64,000 bases of DNA, taken from contig NC_073358.2 in NCBI RefSeq assembly GCF_027580225.2, forward strand, positions 10,839,001 to 10,903,000, written 5' to 3'. The stretch is from Misgurnus anguillicaudatus. Its lineage: Eukaryota > Chordata > Actinopteri > Cypriniformes > Cobitidae. The first letter of the stretch is position 1. The number at the start of each line of letters is the position of its first letter. Below are positions 13,034 through 24,169 of this stretch, piece by piece. Under the pieces are notes generated by a model. It did not search any database. It saw only the letters and a list, made by a program, of their open reading frames with translations, and had not been told where the DNA came from. The position numbers and the translations under genes are program-made.

Positions 13034-13703
13034 AGGGCCAATCTCATTTCTCTGTCTTACCCCTTCCCCTTTGTCTTCGTCTTCCCCTTGCCCCTCGAAA
13101 CAGAGTAAAGGGGAAAGGGGTAAGACAAATCATTCGTCTAAAAATGAGACACCACTTGATTACGTTTGCGTCACCTTCCCTTGCCGCTAACTGGCTGCTA
13201 TGTAAACAGACAAGCGTTGACAAACAAAGAAGATGCCGTTGTCTCAGGTTGTGGTATCGATTGCCTGAGCGGAGCTCCACAAATAGCGCATAACTAAGCT
13301 GCTAGCTAGCGCCTTAACTAATGATTCAAAACAAAACATTACAATTAAAACCGCTTGAACATTTTATTAAAACTGTCATAAAACATGAGTGTCATAATAT
13401 AATCTCAATTAAAATGCAGAAAATAACGTTACTTTCTTTTGTGCGACTCCTTGACAGTTCGGCGTTCATCAATAAAACGTCTTGATGCTGGCTCTCCTGA
13501 GATATTCCTACGTTAACGTTTACCCCTCTCTTTCAAGTGTGCTCCTTATCACACTTCGTTTCAAGGGCTATGTATCCCTAACGCCTTGGCCCTAGCCCTT
13601 GATCAAACTGAGAATTGAGATGCCACTTCGCCATACATGAACGCGCAAAGCCTAGGTGAAGGGGTAAGGGGAAGGGGTAAGACAAAGAAATGAGACGCAC
13701 CCT
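13034..13703. mobile_element. DNA transposon with about 30-bp inverted ends
   Basis: The left end AGGGCCAATCTCATTTCTCT plus GTCTTACCCC pairs with the right GGGGTAAGACAAAGAAATGA plus GACGCACCCT. Purine/pyrimidine-rich subterminal DNA (GGGGAAAGGGG) is on both sides. The superfamily was not determined and no clear target duplication was seen. Confidence 0.65.
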
Positions 13704-13790
13704 AAATGCGACCTTAGATCCAAGTTTCAGGTATAAAATTAGCAGCATCAGGTCTTGGGTAATTTAAAATGAATGTGTTTTTGCAGAACA

Positions 13791-14468
13791 GACCCGAGAG
13801 GACCCAAACTATATTGTGTGTGTGTTGATGCCCTTTTCATACCCCTCCTCTATTTGCCAAGAGCACTTGCGACATTGTGTGGCTGGCGATCGGTTAGGTT
13901 TTCGTTGAGACACACATACCTGTCAATCAATTTTAAATGTACATTTTAGGGGTTACCTCGGTGTCATCGTCAGATAACAAATTAAAATAAATGGAGCAGC
14001 GGGCTAAATTGGTTGCGAGGCCACCAGGGTTTCTTTCTGCCTAGCCGGTGCGTACGGGGCTGCAGACACACGTCGGTGCCGTTTACATCTCGTCCAGTCA
14101 GGTACATTTTTTTTACACTGGTTCAGTTTGGACTCGGTCTATTTCTCTCAGGCTTGTCTCGGGTCGGATCTTTCTTAAAAAAATAAGATTTATATACATG
14201 TCGGGTCCGGGTAAAAAGTGATTTGGGTCGGAGCTGATGGTGTAGTGGGCAGCGCTCCGACATGCGGTGCTTTCGCACTTTCGGCGACCCGAGTTCGATT
14301 CTCGACTCGTGGTCATTTGACGATCCCATACCCCTCTCTCATCCCTGTAATTTCCCGTCCTCTCCTAACCTCACTGTTTAATAAAGGAAAAAACTGGCTT
14401 AAAAAGGTGATTTGGGTCATTTCGGTTCGGGTACATTTCTTTGGACTCGACAAGACCTCTACTCTGCC
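13791..14468. mobile_element. degenerate element with GACCCGA-type ends, host of a SINE
   Basis: The left AGACCCGAGAGGACCCAAAC and the right GTTCGGG...TTTGGACTCGACAAGACCTCT are roughly inverted. It was interrupted by the SINE at 14230-14406. Boundaries are approximate. Confidence 0.35.
14230..14406 (+). mobile_element. tRNA-derived SINE with perfect 12-bp target duplication
   Basis: The head is tRNA-like: an A box in GATGGTGTAGTGGGCAGC and a B box in GAGTTCGATTCTC. The pyrimidine-rich body ends AATAAAGGAAAAAACTGGCT then A-rich. GTGATTTGGGTC is duplicated exactly at 14218-14229 and 14407-14418. This is a different family from the SINE at 3690. Confidence 0.88.
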
Positions 14469-16483
14469 TCTCCACACAATGGCCATAAGCTAGTAAAGTA
14501 GAGCTCTGTGGATTTCTTATTATCACTTAAGCTGCTGTTCTGAGTGAATTGCTTTAGAAAGCCAATGTTATACAACACAGATGTTTCTAGAATCTAAGCA
14601 TCTTGAGTTGGCATCTAGCGTCCTCTATTCAGCCACTGAACTGCCGCAAATGTTTCATTTTCTATTCACATATTGACACAGCGTCTCTGGAACGAACTGA
14701 GTGCTCTATTCTGTTTGTGCCAAATGCATTTTGCGAGCCGTGCCTTAATGTATCCGTTGACGTTTTTTAATGGACATCAGAAAGAGCTCATTTTCCCCCC
14801 TCATCCTGGCCCGCGAATGACCGTGATCCAGATGGGTCTCCATTCAAGATTGAAGAATGCGCACATATTGTGAAGAGTGACAAATATTACTTTGTTGGTG
14901 TTGTGTCGACGCTCTAGGAAGGAGGGTGACCGGGATGCTTTTCACAATCGTTTACTATCTCTCCAGCAACGCTGGCGGTCGACAGCACGGTTCATCTTTC
15001 ATGGGTTAGCAGTAGATTGAGAACGCCGTAGCTGCTGCCTACAGTCTGTTAATCAGTCAGTTCAAGCAGGGCGGATGAGTTCACAGAGCCTGGTGGGACT
15101 GCTCATAATTAATTATTCCCCACGCTAACAAACACACAGCGTGACTGGAACTTTAAAGCCAATTGCGGTGATTACGGGGGCTAATAGTAATAAAAGGCAA
15201 ATTAAGAGATGAGAGAGTACGGCAGCGTAGCCAATGAGAGAGAAGGGCTTGTTTGCATTTGACCCTCTCGTCCAATCAATCTAATTCCTCATTAAAAGCA
15301 TTAGACTGCGAGAGTGCGAAATTGAAATGCCTGGTGTTTGTTTCCATTGTTGAATAGCTCTTTTTCATGCTAATTTTAATGTGGTCGAAAAGAGCATGGA
15401 TAAATGAGAATTAAGTTAAACGTAAACCGTTTCTCACCTGCTAACAAGATTGTAATGTCAGGGTTCGATACAAAATTTATCCACAGCATTTTTGGAATAA
15501 CATCTATTACTGTAGAGAAATATATCATGCCAAAAAAGCATCTAATTAACATTAAATTATGCTATACATTTCTATTATTAAAAACTATTATTAAATTAGT
15601 CCAAACAATTAGCTTCGTTTCAAGTAGATGTATTTAATTATTCAACAATCTTTCTTAAATAGGCATGGTTAGCAATTCTTCCAAACTTGTTTAAAGTCTC
15701 CTTTAACATTTATTACCCCATATACTTCCATTATAAATGGATCACTGTAACCATAAAAAAGGAATGGATCATGTCGATAGAGCTTAACACAGAACATTAC
15801 TTTTAAAGTTACATCTCTCAGAGATTATGGATAGTAAAATGCAATGGATTATAGTTCAAGCCATATTAACGAAACTGAACAGATACCACATTTTGGGGGT
15901 CACTGTCACCTTGAGTGCATTTAATAATGCCTAATTATCCTTTGATCAACAGCATTGTATGCCCATATGGAGACAGTAAAGGAATCGCCTTGTTGCTTGA
16001 AGTTATGTTTGTGGATTTTTTATGAGGTTTAACTGAAAGTTGGTTGTTAATAAAATAATGATTGTAACATTTTACACTAAAGAAGCCCCTTGTTTATCCA
16101 CTTTGGATTTGTCCATCTGGTCATGCTGTCTGTACTAAGACGGATGTAAAGATGCTTCAAGCTTTGTAACTAGATCTAGATTTTCCAGATCAGGTCAGTG
16201 ACACACTATCCAGGTGTGTGTGTCCTTAATCGTGTCAGATTACCCACGGCCATCACAGCATAAGGGCTGTCGAACGAGTCGGCACTGGCTTTCACTAACC
16301 AATTCTGAAAGTGTTAGTGAGACCGTGTTACAAAGCCTGTAATTTGACCAATTAGCCTGTGGCTAGAGCTCTGTCGTTTGGTTAGAAAACAAAGCTTTAC
16401 TGCCGTCATGCTAATCGATTTATAAAAGAGTGTGTTCAATCGTGAGGAAGACATCAAAAAGGAAAGAAAGGGCCCTCAAGGTA
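14469..16483. other. unique non-coding DNA with a likely conserved-element block
   Basis: 14880-15400 has no repeat hallmarks and several homeodomain-like TAATTA/ATTAAT cores (CTCATAATTAATTATTCCCC). This is the kind of sequence found in conserved enhancers around developmental genes, but function is inferred only. The rest shows nothing specific. Confidence 0.35.
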
Positions 16484-18128
16484 CACTGTCAAAAAAATAG
16501 TCAAAATACAGTACGCACCCCAGCTGTCACTGGGGCTGTATCCTTTCAAGAAGTACCCCTTTGCAAGAGTTAATTTAAGTCCCTGACCCCAGGTATCACA
16601 CTGCCAACCCGGGGCCATTTCAGGCCCGCCGTCCCCCTCTCTGTGGTCCGCATGTACTGTCAAAATTATAACAATCTTATAAATAATTTTTATTTACTTT
16701 AGTTTAATTTTTGATTGATAATATAGTTAAACTTTTCACTTGTCTAAAAATGCTTGTTAAACGTGAGTCAAGCAGCTTTTTCCTTTCCAAAGCACTCAGG
16801 AGGCGTCTTTCATGGCAAAGCAACCATGAGGCTGTTTACACTTGGCATTAACATGCGTTTTCGTCGATCGGATCACAAGTGGACGACGTTAATGCCAGGT
16901 GTAAACGGTGTTCAAAACGTTTTGAGCTCGTCGACTTTCGACCACTTTCAACCACATTCAGAGGTAGTCAAAACCCCTTTCGATCGGATTGCTTTTGTAG
17001 TGTAAATGCACATGTGGTTGAATGTGTTAGAACAGCCACACGCGGCCGCCTTCTCTCCGCCCATTTATCCAATCTGAGGTACTGAACACAATGTTTTACA
17101 TCGTTTCTGACTTCTGCCGTGAACACACTGTGAATAGTGCTATTTTTAGCCTTTCATTGATAAAACTAAAGCAGCTGATCTGCACGTAGTTTCATTTTGC
17201 AAAAGTTGCGCGATCTTATTTCATCGATTGTGCTGAAATATCAGAGAAAGCTTTAACATGTACATGTACTTAAAAAACTGTGCAGCACGTTTACATACAA
17301 CAAAACCAGTGGACTCTGACATAATATTAGTTTGCGTCCATATAAACTCGTCATTACTCCCGCTCGCGTTCAAATGACAGAAGAGAGACTCGCCCACCGT
17401 GTCGACAGACCACCCCCTCACAGTATTCAGGACAGAAGCGGTCAAAAGTGAACAAAAGAGACGGATTTAAATACCAGGTGTAAACGTGATGTGTCTCTCT
17501 CGTCCAATTGTGATCCGATCGATGAAAACACGTCTTAATACCAAGTGTAAACAGGCACTATGAGCCGAGCTCTCCGTGATGTCAAGGAAAACTGGTTGCG
17601 TGGTCAGTTTTTAATCAGTCAAATGCACCTCATGTCAGTCATATAATTCTCACCACATGATCAATCTGGTCGGGACTTTGGAGAAGAGCTGTCACTCAAA
17701 AGTACGAGAAGGAGGGGCGGGGCTAGTTCTCGTCATATCATAGCTTTCAAAGCCATCAGGTGGCCATGTTAGGAGAGATTTGGAAAAACCTGCAAAAGAT
17801 AAATGTATGCAGGGGGCTAATAATAATGTAAATGTACATACAAAAGATAAAAAACTATTTATATTTTTTAAGTTTTATAAGTTAAATAATAGCTTTTTTT
17901 AATGTTAAAATAGCTCTGAGGCCCTCCTACAAGAGGTCAATATCAAAAATGGCCCCAAGCCAATTTGAGTTACCCTAACCCTATCTTATGTATCATGTAT
18001 CTCAATGGTATATATTTGTTCCAAATGTATACATATCTGTATGAACTAATGGTATGTATTAGGGCCTTTTCAAAGGGTACTGCCCCGGTGACAGCCGGGG
18101 TACTTATTTTGACCATTTTTTCCAACAG
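16484..18128. mobile_element. outer DNA element (CACTG-type left end), host of a nested element
   Basis: The left end has CACTGTCAAAAAAATAGTCA then GCACCCCAGCTGTCACTGGG. The right end has CCCCGGTGACAGCCGGGGTA and TATTTTGACCATTTTTTCCA, which is the inverted form with divergence. The CACT-like tip suggests EnSpm/CACTA but is not decisive. It contains 16831-17556. Confidence 0.5.
16831..17556. mobile_element. nested hAT-like MITE with long inverted ends
   Basis: The left GCTGTTTACACTTGGCATTA and the right TACCAAGTGTAAACAGGC are inverted, with further pairing of TCGATCGGATCACAAGTGGA with CCAATTGTGATCCGATCGAT. The 8-bp flanks are ACCATGAG and ACTATGAG (one mismatch), fitting a hAT-size duplication. 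Confidence 0.7.
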
Positions 18129-20850
18129 CTACCACATTTGTGGTGTGGCAGTCACATTTTTGGTAGCATCTCTTCGCCTTCAAGCTGCTCTGGTGTTTGC
18201 ATCTTTTATCAATGTCCGAACTCCGGCGTCACGCCAAGCTGTGTTGATTCAACATCAGACTTGTGGAGTGCTCATCTGTCAGTCTAAAAGGCAAACATTG
18301 AGCTCTTGCACCAGGACAGGCAGAATTTAGTGCAGGGTAACGCCAGTTTGGCTGGGTATCAGTCGGGCGAAGTTGCATGTTTGGCTCGCTGTGTTTCTGT
18401 CTATTTTCGGTGGCTCTGACTCACGGTATCCCATGGTTACCAAACACACAAGAGGCCAATGACGCTTTGGCTGGCCAATTACCATGACGGTGATGGAGGG
18501 AAAAAATGAAGAGAACAAGAAGAGCTAGCAAAAAATTCTAGAGGGTCGAAAAAAGGGGTATCAAGGGCTCCATGTGGATGCCAAACTTAGCTTATTATCA
18601 TGCATAGGACTCTGTAATCTCGGTTGTCTGTTTATCTGGTCTGAGACCGGCTCATCTCCTGCAGTTCTGGGCTTTTGAGTGAAATGGTGTCCGCCTGGAT
18701 TCGATGCCTACAGCGCCAGGCTGCCCAGCAGCCCTGCCAGAACTGCTTTTCTGTTTACAGCAGATAGGAAGCGCTCATTAGAGGACTCATAACTCATTTA
18801 TGACTGCAGAGATTTTTATTATCTGGTGAGGGACTCGCTGTCAACACATTTATGCAGTATGTTGTGGTGAATTTACATTGAGCGATGGCGTGTTTGTAAC
18901 AGAGGACTGCTGTCACTTAAATTTACACCCCTCAAATGCTTTAACGCATCAGAATGTGAACTCAGAAATGTCTCTGTCAACGAAGTCCCTGGACACCATA
19001 TGATTTTTTTCTTACACATTTGACATGGTATTTTCAAAGTAACTTTATTAAGTAGAAGAAATTGGAAATGTTTTTCTTCTAATAAAAGGAATAAGAAATG
19101 GATGACAGTTTATGGTTTTGGGAAAGCCGTTCTCTGTCACTTTCCCATACAGAAATTTAAGAGTTTAATAATGAGTTTGAAGAGTGCCGCTGACATGCTC
19201 AATGCCGGGGTAATGCCATATCCTTCAAATATCGTTTTGGCGATGGGAGGGGGGAATATAATGCCGTTTAGACAAATTAAAGGGTGGCCGGGAGACTTGG
19301 CATTCAAGAGCGGAGACTGTATCCTGTGGGCCGAGGGAGACCACAAATTCCTCATAGGATTACAGGATTAGGAATCTGAAAGGTGAGGCAGTTTCTCACA
19401 GATGCGGGAAATAAAAAGGACAAGCTTGGCAGAGAAGCGATCCCTTATTAATGTCTGCTTCCCTTTAATTAAAAACCACTGATTGAATGATATTGAAGCG
19501 GATTAGACCGAGAAATGACTCCTCAAATACACATGCAACACTGGGATGTTGTGGGTGAGGGCTGTGCACAGCAGATAAAACGGGTTCATTCAGGAGATGG
19601 TGTGGAGTTAAGTGAGGCATTACTCTTGGCTGATTAGAGGAAGAACAAAAAGACAATTTGAAATAGTGTGAGAGGAAGACAGGTCACCATTTTAAGGTGT
19701 GCCATTAGACTGCATAATTGTCTGCGGTCATTGAACCTGTCATGGGTAGCTCTTGTGGTTTTCAAATTGGTTTTAAATTAAACGGCAATAGACGGCAGTT
19801 CTTGTGTCAGATAACATTTTTTTTATATACTGTATGTGGTCATACTAGTGCAGAGAAGGAAACGGTAGGGCACAGAGGAAAGTTGCAAGCCAAGTTTGAA
19901 GTCCCATTGACTTTGGGGGAGCACCAGGCTAAATATGTCAAATTGACTGCAAGGCATTGGCTCAGACAGTGAACCTAGTTTAAAAATGTAAGAAATGCTG
20001 TTTTTTCTAAAAGTATCAGACCTAGGGCATAAACTCGTAGTCTTTTTTGTTTCTTTCCACGTTTGTCTTTCCACACATTACTTTTGTTAATGTTGAAAAA
20101 AAATTTCATTCACTATGCTCTGACCCAAACAAACCAGACTCCAGGAGACCAAATGATCTTCAGATGATGTAATCAGTCGTGTTGGTGCCAAAGAAACATA
20201 TTCCCACCTCTTCCTTTAAAGCGCATCTAAGCTTGAAACCTCTAAAGACTTTTATTTGAAAGTTTTATTTTTTATTTTGAACTGCCATTTTACACAGTAA
20301 CATAAGTACAATTAGCCTTTTCTCACTTTTTACTGTTCATTTGGTCTATTGAATGTCAGATGTGAGACCCCAGATGTAAACTAATCTGAAACCGCAGCAT
20401 AGACTGTCTTAGCCTCAGCTGCAGAGCTCTGAAATGGAAGTTGACCTGCTGAAAAACAAAACTGTGGTTAAACTTCATTACCGCCTGTAGCTGTTGGCTT
20501 TGAAAACAGGATGGCTTTACAGAACATATCCTAGTATCAAGTGCTGATCTTGCAATACGTTATTTCTAACAGACTAAACCACAAGTCTCAAAGGGTTGCA
20601 CAATGGTATATCGTATTATATGCTCTTCTGTAGGTGTGGCCCACTAGCTGAGAACTTGGCAGTAAAACAGTAGTTGTTATCAGTAACAGCATGTAGGTTC
20701 CTAGTTGTAATTTTTTATATAAGGTGTGAATGTTTTTCTCTGCCAAGCTACCTAATGCAAACTTATGAAGTTTACTCTCTAATTTTTTAAGTGTATGAGC
20801 AAGTATAATGTAGTTTTGGTTCAGTTTCTAAATTGTTTCTTTTCTCTCAT
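18129..20850. other. unique intronic DNA upstream of the large setbp1 exon
   Basis: No transposon recognised. 18590-18870 and 19130-19640 are repeat-free and moderately GC-rich and are candidates for conserved non-coding elements. The short open frame at 19102-19371 has no family resemblance and is not called. Confidence 0.35.
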
Positions 20851-20856
20851 TTTCAG

Positions 20857-23800
20857 ACCTATGAGAGGCCTTATAAACTTGTGGATAAAATGGACAGTGT
20901 GATGATGGATGTCCTTGGAGAGAGCACAAAACCAAAGCATGAGCCTAAAAGCAACGACATTCACCATCTTAATTGGACAAAGTCATTGGATAGTGTAGGA
21001 GACAAAGCGTCCCAAGAGCAACACGGGAAAGAACCGGAATCAAAACAAGTATCGACATGCCACCGGAACTCTTTATCAGAGTCCGGTGCCACATTCTCCA
21101 AAATGCAAGTTAAAAAAGTCACAGAGGGATCTTCTGGAAATCTCTTTTCCCCTGCCTTAGCATCATCTCCAGCTGATGTAACAGTGAGTCCCCCAACTGA
21201 GTCAATTGTTTTGACACATTCATCTTTCAACAAAGACAGAGGTTTGCAGGAAGTCACAGAGCAAGTGTTTGGAAACATCAAACGGAAATATGGAAGGAAA
21301 GAGTCAACAAAGGCTTTGGCCACCCAAAATTTCGATTTTCATTGGGCCAAAAAGATGGACAGGGATACTGAAAATCAAGGCAGTAAGGAGAAGGAGAAAC
21401 AATCATACAACACGGATAAAAGTGAATTTCAGAAAGAGGAGCCTGAGAAGTCAAGCAATAGCACAGATGATAAGACAGTATCAATTGGTGGCGCCCATCA
21501 AATAGATGAATCTAGAAGTAGAAAGAAAAGAAATAGACAAGTAGCTGGAGAAAACATTTTGTTAGATGATGCACAAACCACACAGCATGTCGAAATGACT
21601 GATAAATGTGACCAAGGTAGCACAAGACCTAAAATGACAAAGAAAACAGAACTGAGTGCACCAAACCAATTTGGTGTGAATTTACAGGAAGACAGTGCTG
21701 AAACAGTGACTGATGATGTTGAGATGTTTCCGAATAGACAGAGGAAAGTCCCAGCTGGGAGACCGAGATCAGTGATTGATGCTGACAAGCAAACAGATGG
21801 GAGGCAATTAAAGGTCAAGGACAGGTGGTCTTATTTAAAGTCCCAGAACTCTGCTCTTCGTACAGACGTAAATCAATCTCTGTCCATCGAAGAGCCGCCC
21901 TCCGCCTTTCCGATTACCCCATCCAGCCCGCTCTACACAAACACAAACAGTTTGACAGTCATCAGTCCTGTAAAGAAGAAACGTGGCCGGCCCAAAAAGC
22001 AGCCGTTGCTCACTGTGGAGACAATTCACGAAGGCACAGCAACAAGCCCCGTTAGCCCTATCGCCCAAGATTCATCAAGCACTTCAAAGAGAAGGAAAAA
22101 ACAAAATATGTCAAAACTGGTGCAGTTGGCCATAAACAAATCCCCTTCGGCACAGCAGTTAAAACTCAAGAAATCAGGTCAAGAAGGTGTCCTTAAAAAG
22201 AGGGCAGTTAAAAGAATGAAACTGGTAAAGATGCAGAGCATTTTGAATGAACTTTTGTCTACTTCTAGCACCGGCAATCTTGCCTTGAAGTCAAATGTAC
22301 CGGTTTCAAATGCCATGTCAACTATGGCATCGACAATCGAGGCCCGTTTTGGCAAGCAAATCAACGTTAGCAAGCGCGGGACTATTTACATAGGCAAAAA
22401 GCGGGGAAGGAAACCCAGAGTCGATCTGCAAGCCCAGCAAAATGAGCACAAAGCCAGTAATAAGCACTCGTTGCCTATTTCCAGTCCATTTGAGAACCCT
22501 CTAGTGCCTTCTAATACATTGTCCGCACCTGGAATGCCTTCTCCCAGGGTTATGCATTCTCTCCCTGCTCACTCTGCAGCAGGTGGAATGGCTCACCCTG
22601 CCACCACAGATACCAGCCAGCATGACCTGAAGACAATGCCAAATCTACAGCCTATCAGTGCATTGCTCACAAAAACACAAAAGGGCTTGCTCAGTAGTAA
22701 CTGGAAGCTTTCTCCCCCAAGACTAATGGCCAACTCACCATCTCACCTGTCTGAAGTGGCTTCTATCAAAGAAGTTACTCTGTCTCCAATAAGCGAGTCC
22801 CACAGTGAAGAGACAATCCCCAGTGATAGTGGAATTGGCACTGACAACAACAGCACATCAGACCAGGCTGAGAAAGGTCCAGCATCTCGCAGAAGATACT
22901 CCTTTGATCTTTGCAGTTTTGATGCCACAGAGGCTGCTGGTATAGAGGCTAAGGGGAAAGCGGCAAGGGGACACTACCAGAAACGCACCACCACGGTTGC
23001 TGTGGAAAACTTCTTCGCTCAAGAGAATCTGAAAAAGCAGAAGCATCGAAGAAAGCGCAAGGGCCTCCAGAGCCGGGATGATCTGCAATTCATAGCTGAC
23101 CTGGAGGAGCTTGTTAGCAAATTCCAGGTCTTAAGGATTTCCCATCGTAGTTACAAATTCTATCATGAGAATTCGTATCCCAGCATATTCCGTCTTAACT
23201 TTGACCACTACTATCCCATGTCGTACTATCCCTATGACCCTGTGCATCTTCGCAGGAGCTCTGAAAAGTCAAAGAGGAGGCGCGGTAGGCCGGCCAAATC
23301 AAACGAGCCAATATCTAAGATGCCTTTTATTCAAGGGTTTGGCTGCCCAGTGCCTGGTGGCAGTTACTATGCATCCTACGCAATGCCTTACACATCCATG
23401 CCTCTTGCCACAAGTATGCTAAACATGGGCTATTATGGCCAGTACCCTTCACCCTTGTACTTATCTCATGCACTTGGATCCTCAGGCTCTCCTCTCATGA
23501 GGCCACCAGTCCCTCCACCAAAGTTCCACCCCAGCGCATCTTCTGGTCTTCTTGCTACTAGCAGGCATAGAGCAAAGACTATGCCGCATGAAATGCCTTC
23601 ATCAAGGATAGGCGACTCCCATCACCCATCGAACAGCTGCTTGGCAAGTGTCTGTCTCCACAAACGCAAACACAAGTACAAGCACAAACACAAGGAAGAT
23701 CAGTGCATCCCACAAAGGGAGGACCTTGGTGGACTCTTCAGTGGAACCCAGGGTCCTGCCTTTCTCAGACTGGACAAGAACTCTCTGTCCAAAATGAAGG

Positions 23801-24169
23801 ACAAGCAAAGAGGCAGGCTAAGCACAGAAGCTTCGCCGAAAGCTCCCAGAAACTACTTTGAAGTAGACACTCTCTCGTCATTATCCTTATCTGACTCTCA
23901 ACATTGTAAACGCACTCGAGGAGAGACACTCAATAACTTCCTGAACATCTGCACTAGACAACCACACGAACACCTACGAGCCGGCCAGGACCAGGCACTG
24001 GACTCGTTTAGGGACCAGCACTTAGGGGACAATGATTCCAGCATACACGGCAGGAGGCATAGCTTGGAGGACTTCGCAACATACAGAGGGGGAAGCCTGG
24101 CATCTTTTCAAGGAAGTAGGGAAGAAAGGGCAGAGCATATATACCAGTGCTCAGACACAGCTGTGGCAG
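20857..24169 (+). CDS. setbp1: setbp1, large central exon (SET-binding protein 1)
   Basis: This exon encodes about 1,104 residues of SET-binding protein 1, a nuclear AT-hook protein that binds DNA and the SET oncoprotein. It is recognised from long blocks that match my memory of the mammalian protein, including PPSAFPITPSSPLYTNT, KQINVSKRGTIYIGKKRG, MPNLQPISALLTKTQKG and the serine-rich DSGIGTDNNSTSDQAEK. Visible motifs in order are AT-hook RGRPKK (21982-21999), AT-hook-like KKRGRKPR (22396-22419), degron DSGIGT (22825-22842), DHYY (23203-23214), AT-hook RGRPAK (23281-23298) and a basic His/Lys run near 23662-23697. The acceptor is a strong pyrimidine tract ending TTTCAG at 20851-20856, with exon phase 0 (first codons T-Y-E-R-P). 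The donor is GCAG|GTAAAA after 24169, leaving phase 1. The open frame continues to a stop at 24178-24180 if the intron is retained. No in-frame ATG acts as the gene start; upstream exons lie outside the window. Confidence 0.96.

Noticed and set aside
12823..13293. 156-codon open frame
   Set aside because: It runs into the inverted-end transposon at 13034 and shows no protein family resemblance.
21498..21818. Minus-strand frames within the large setbp1 exon
   Set aside because: They are shadows of the plus-strand coding exon.
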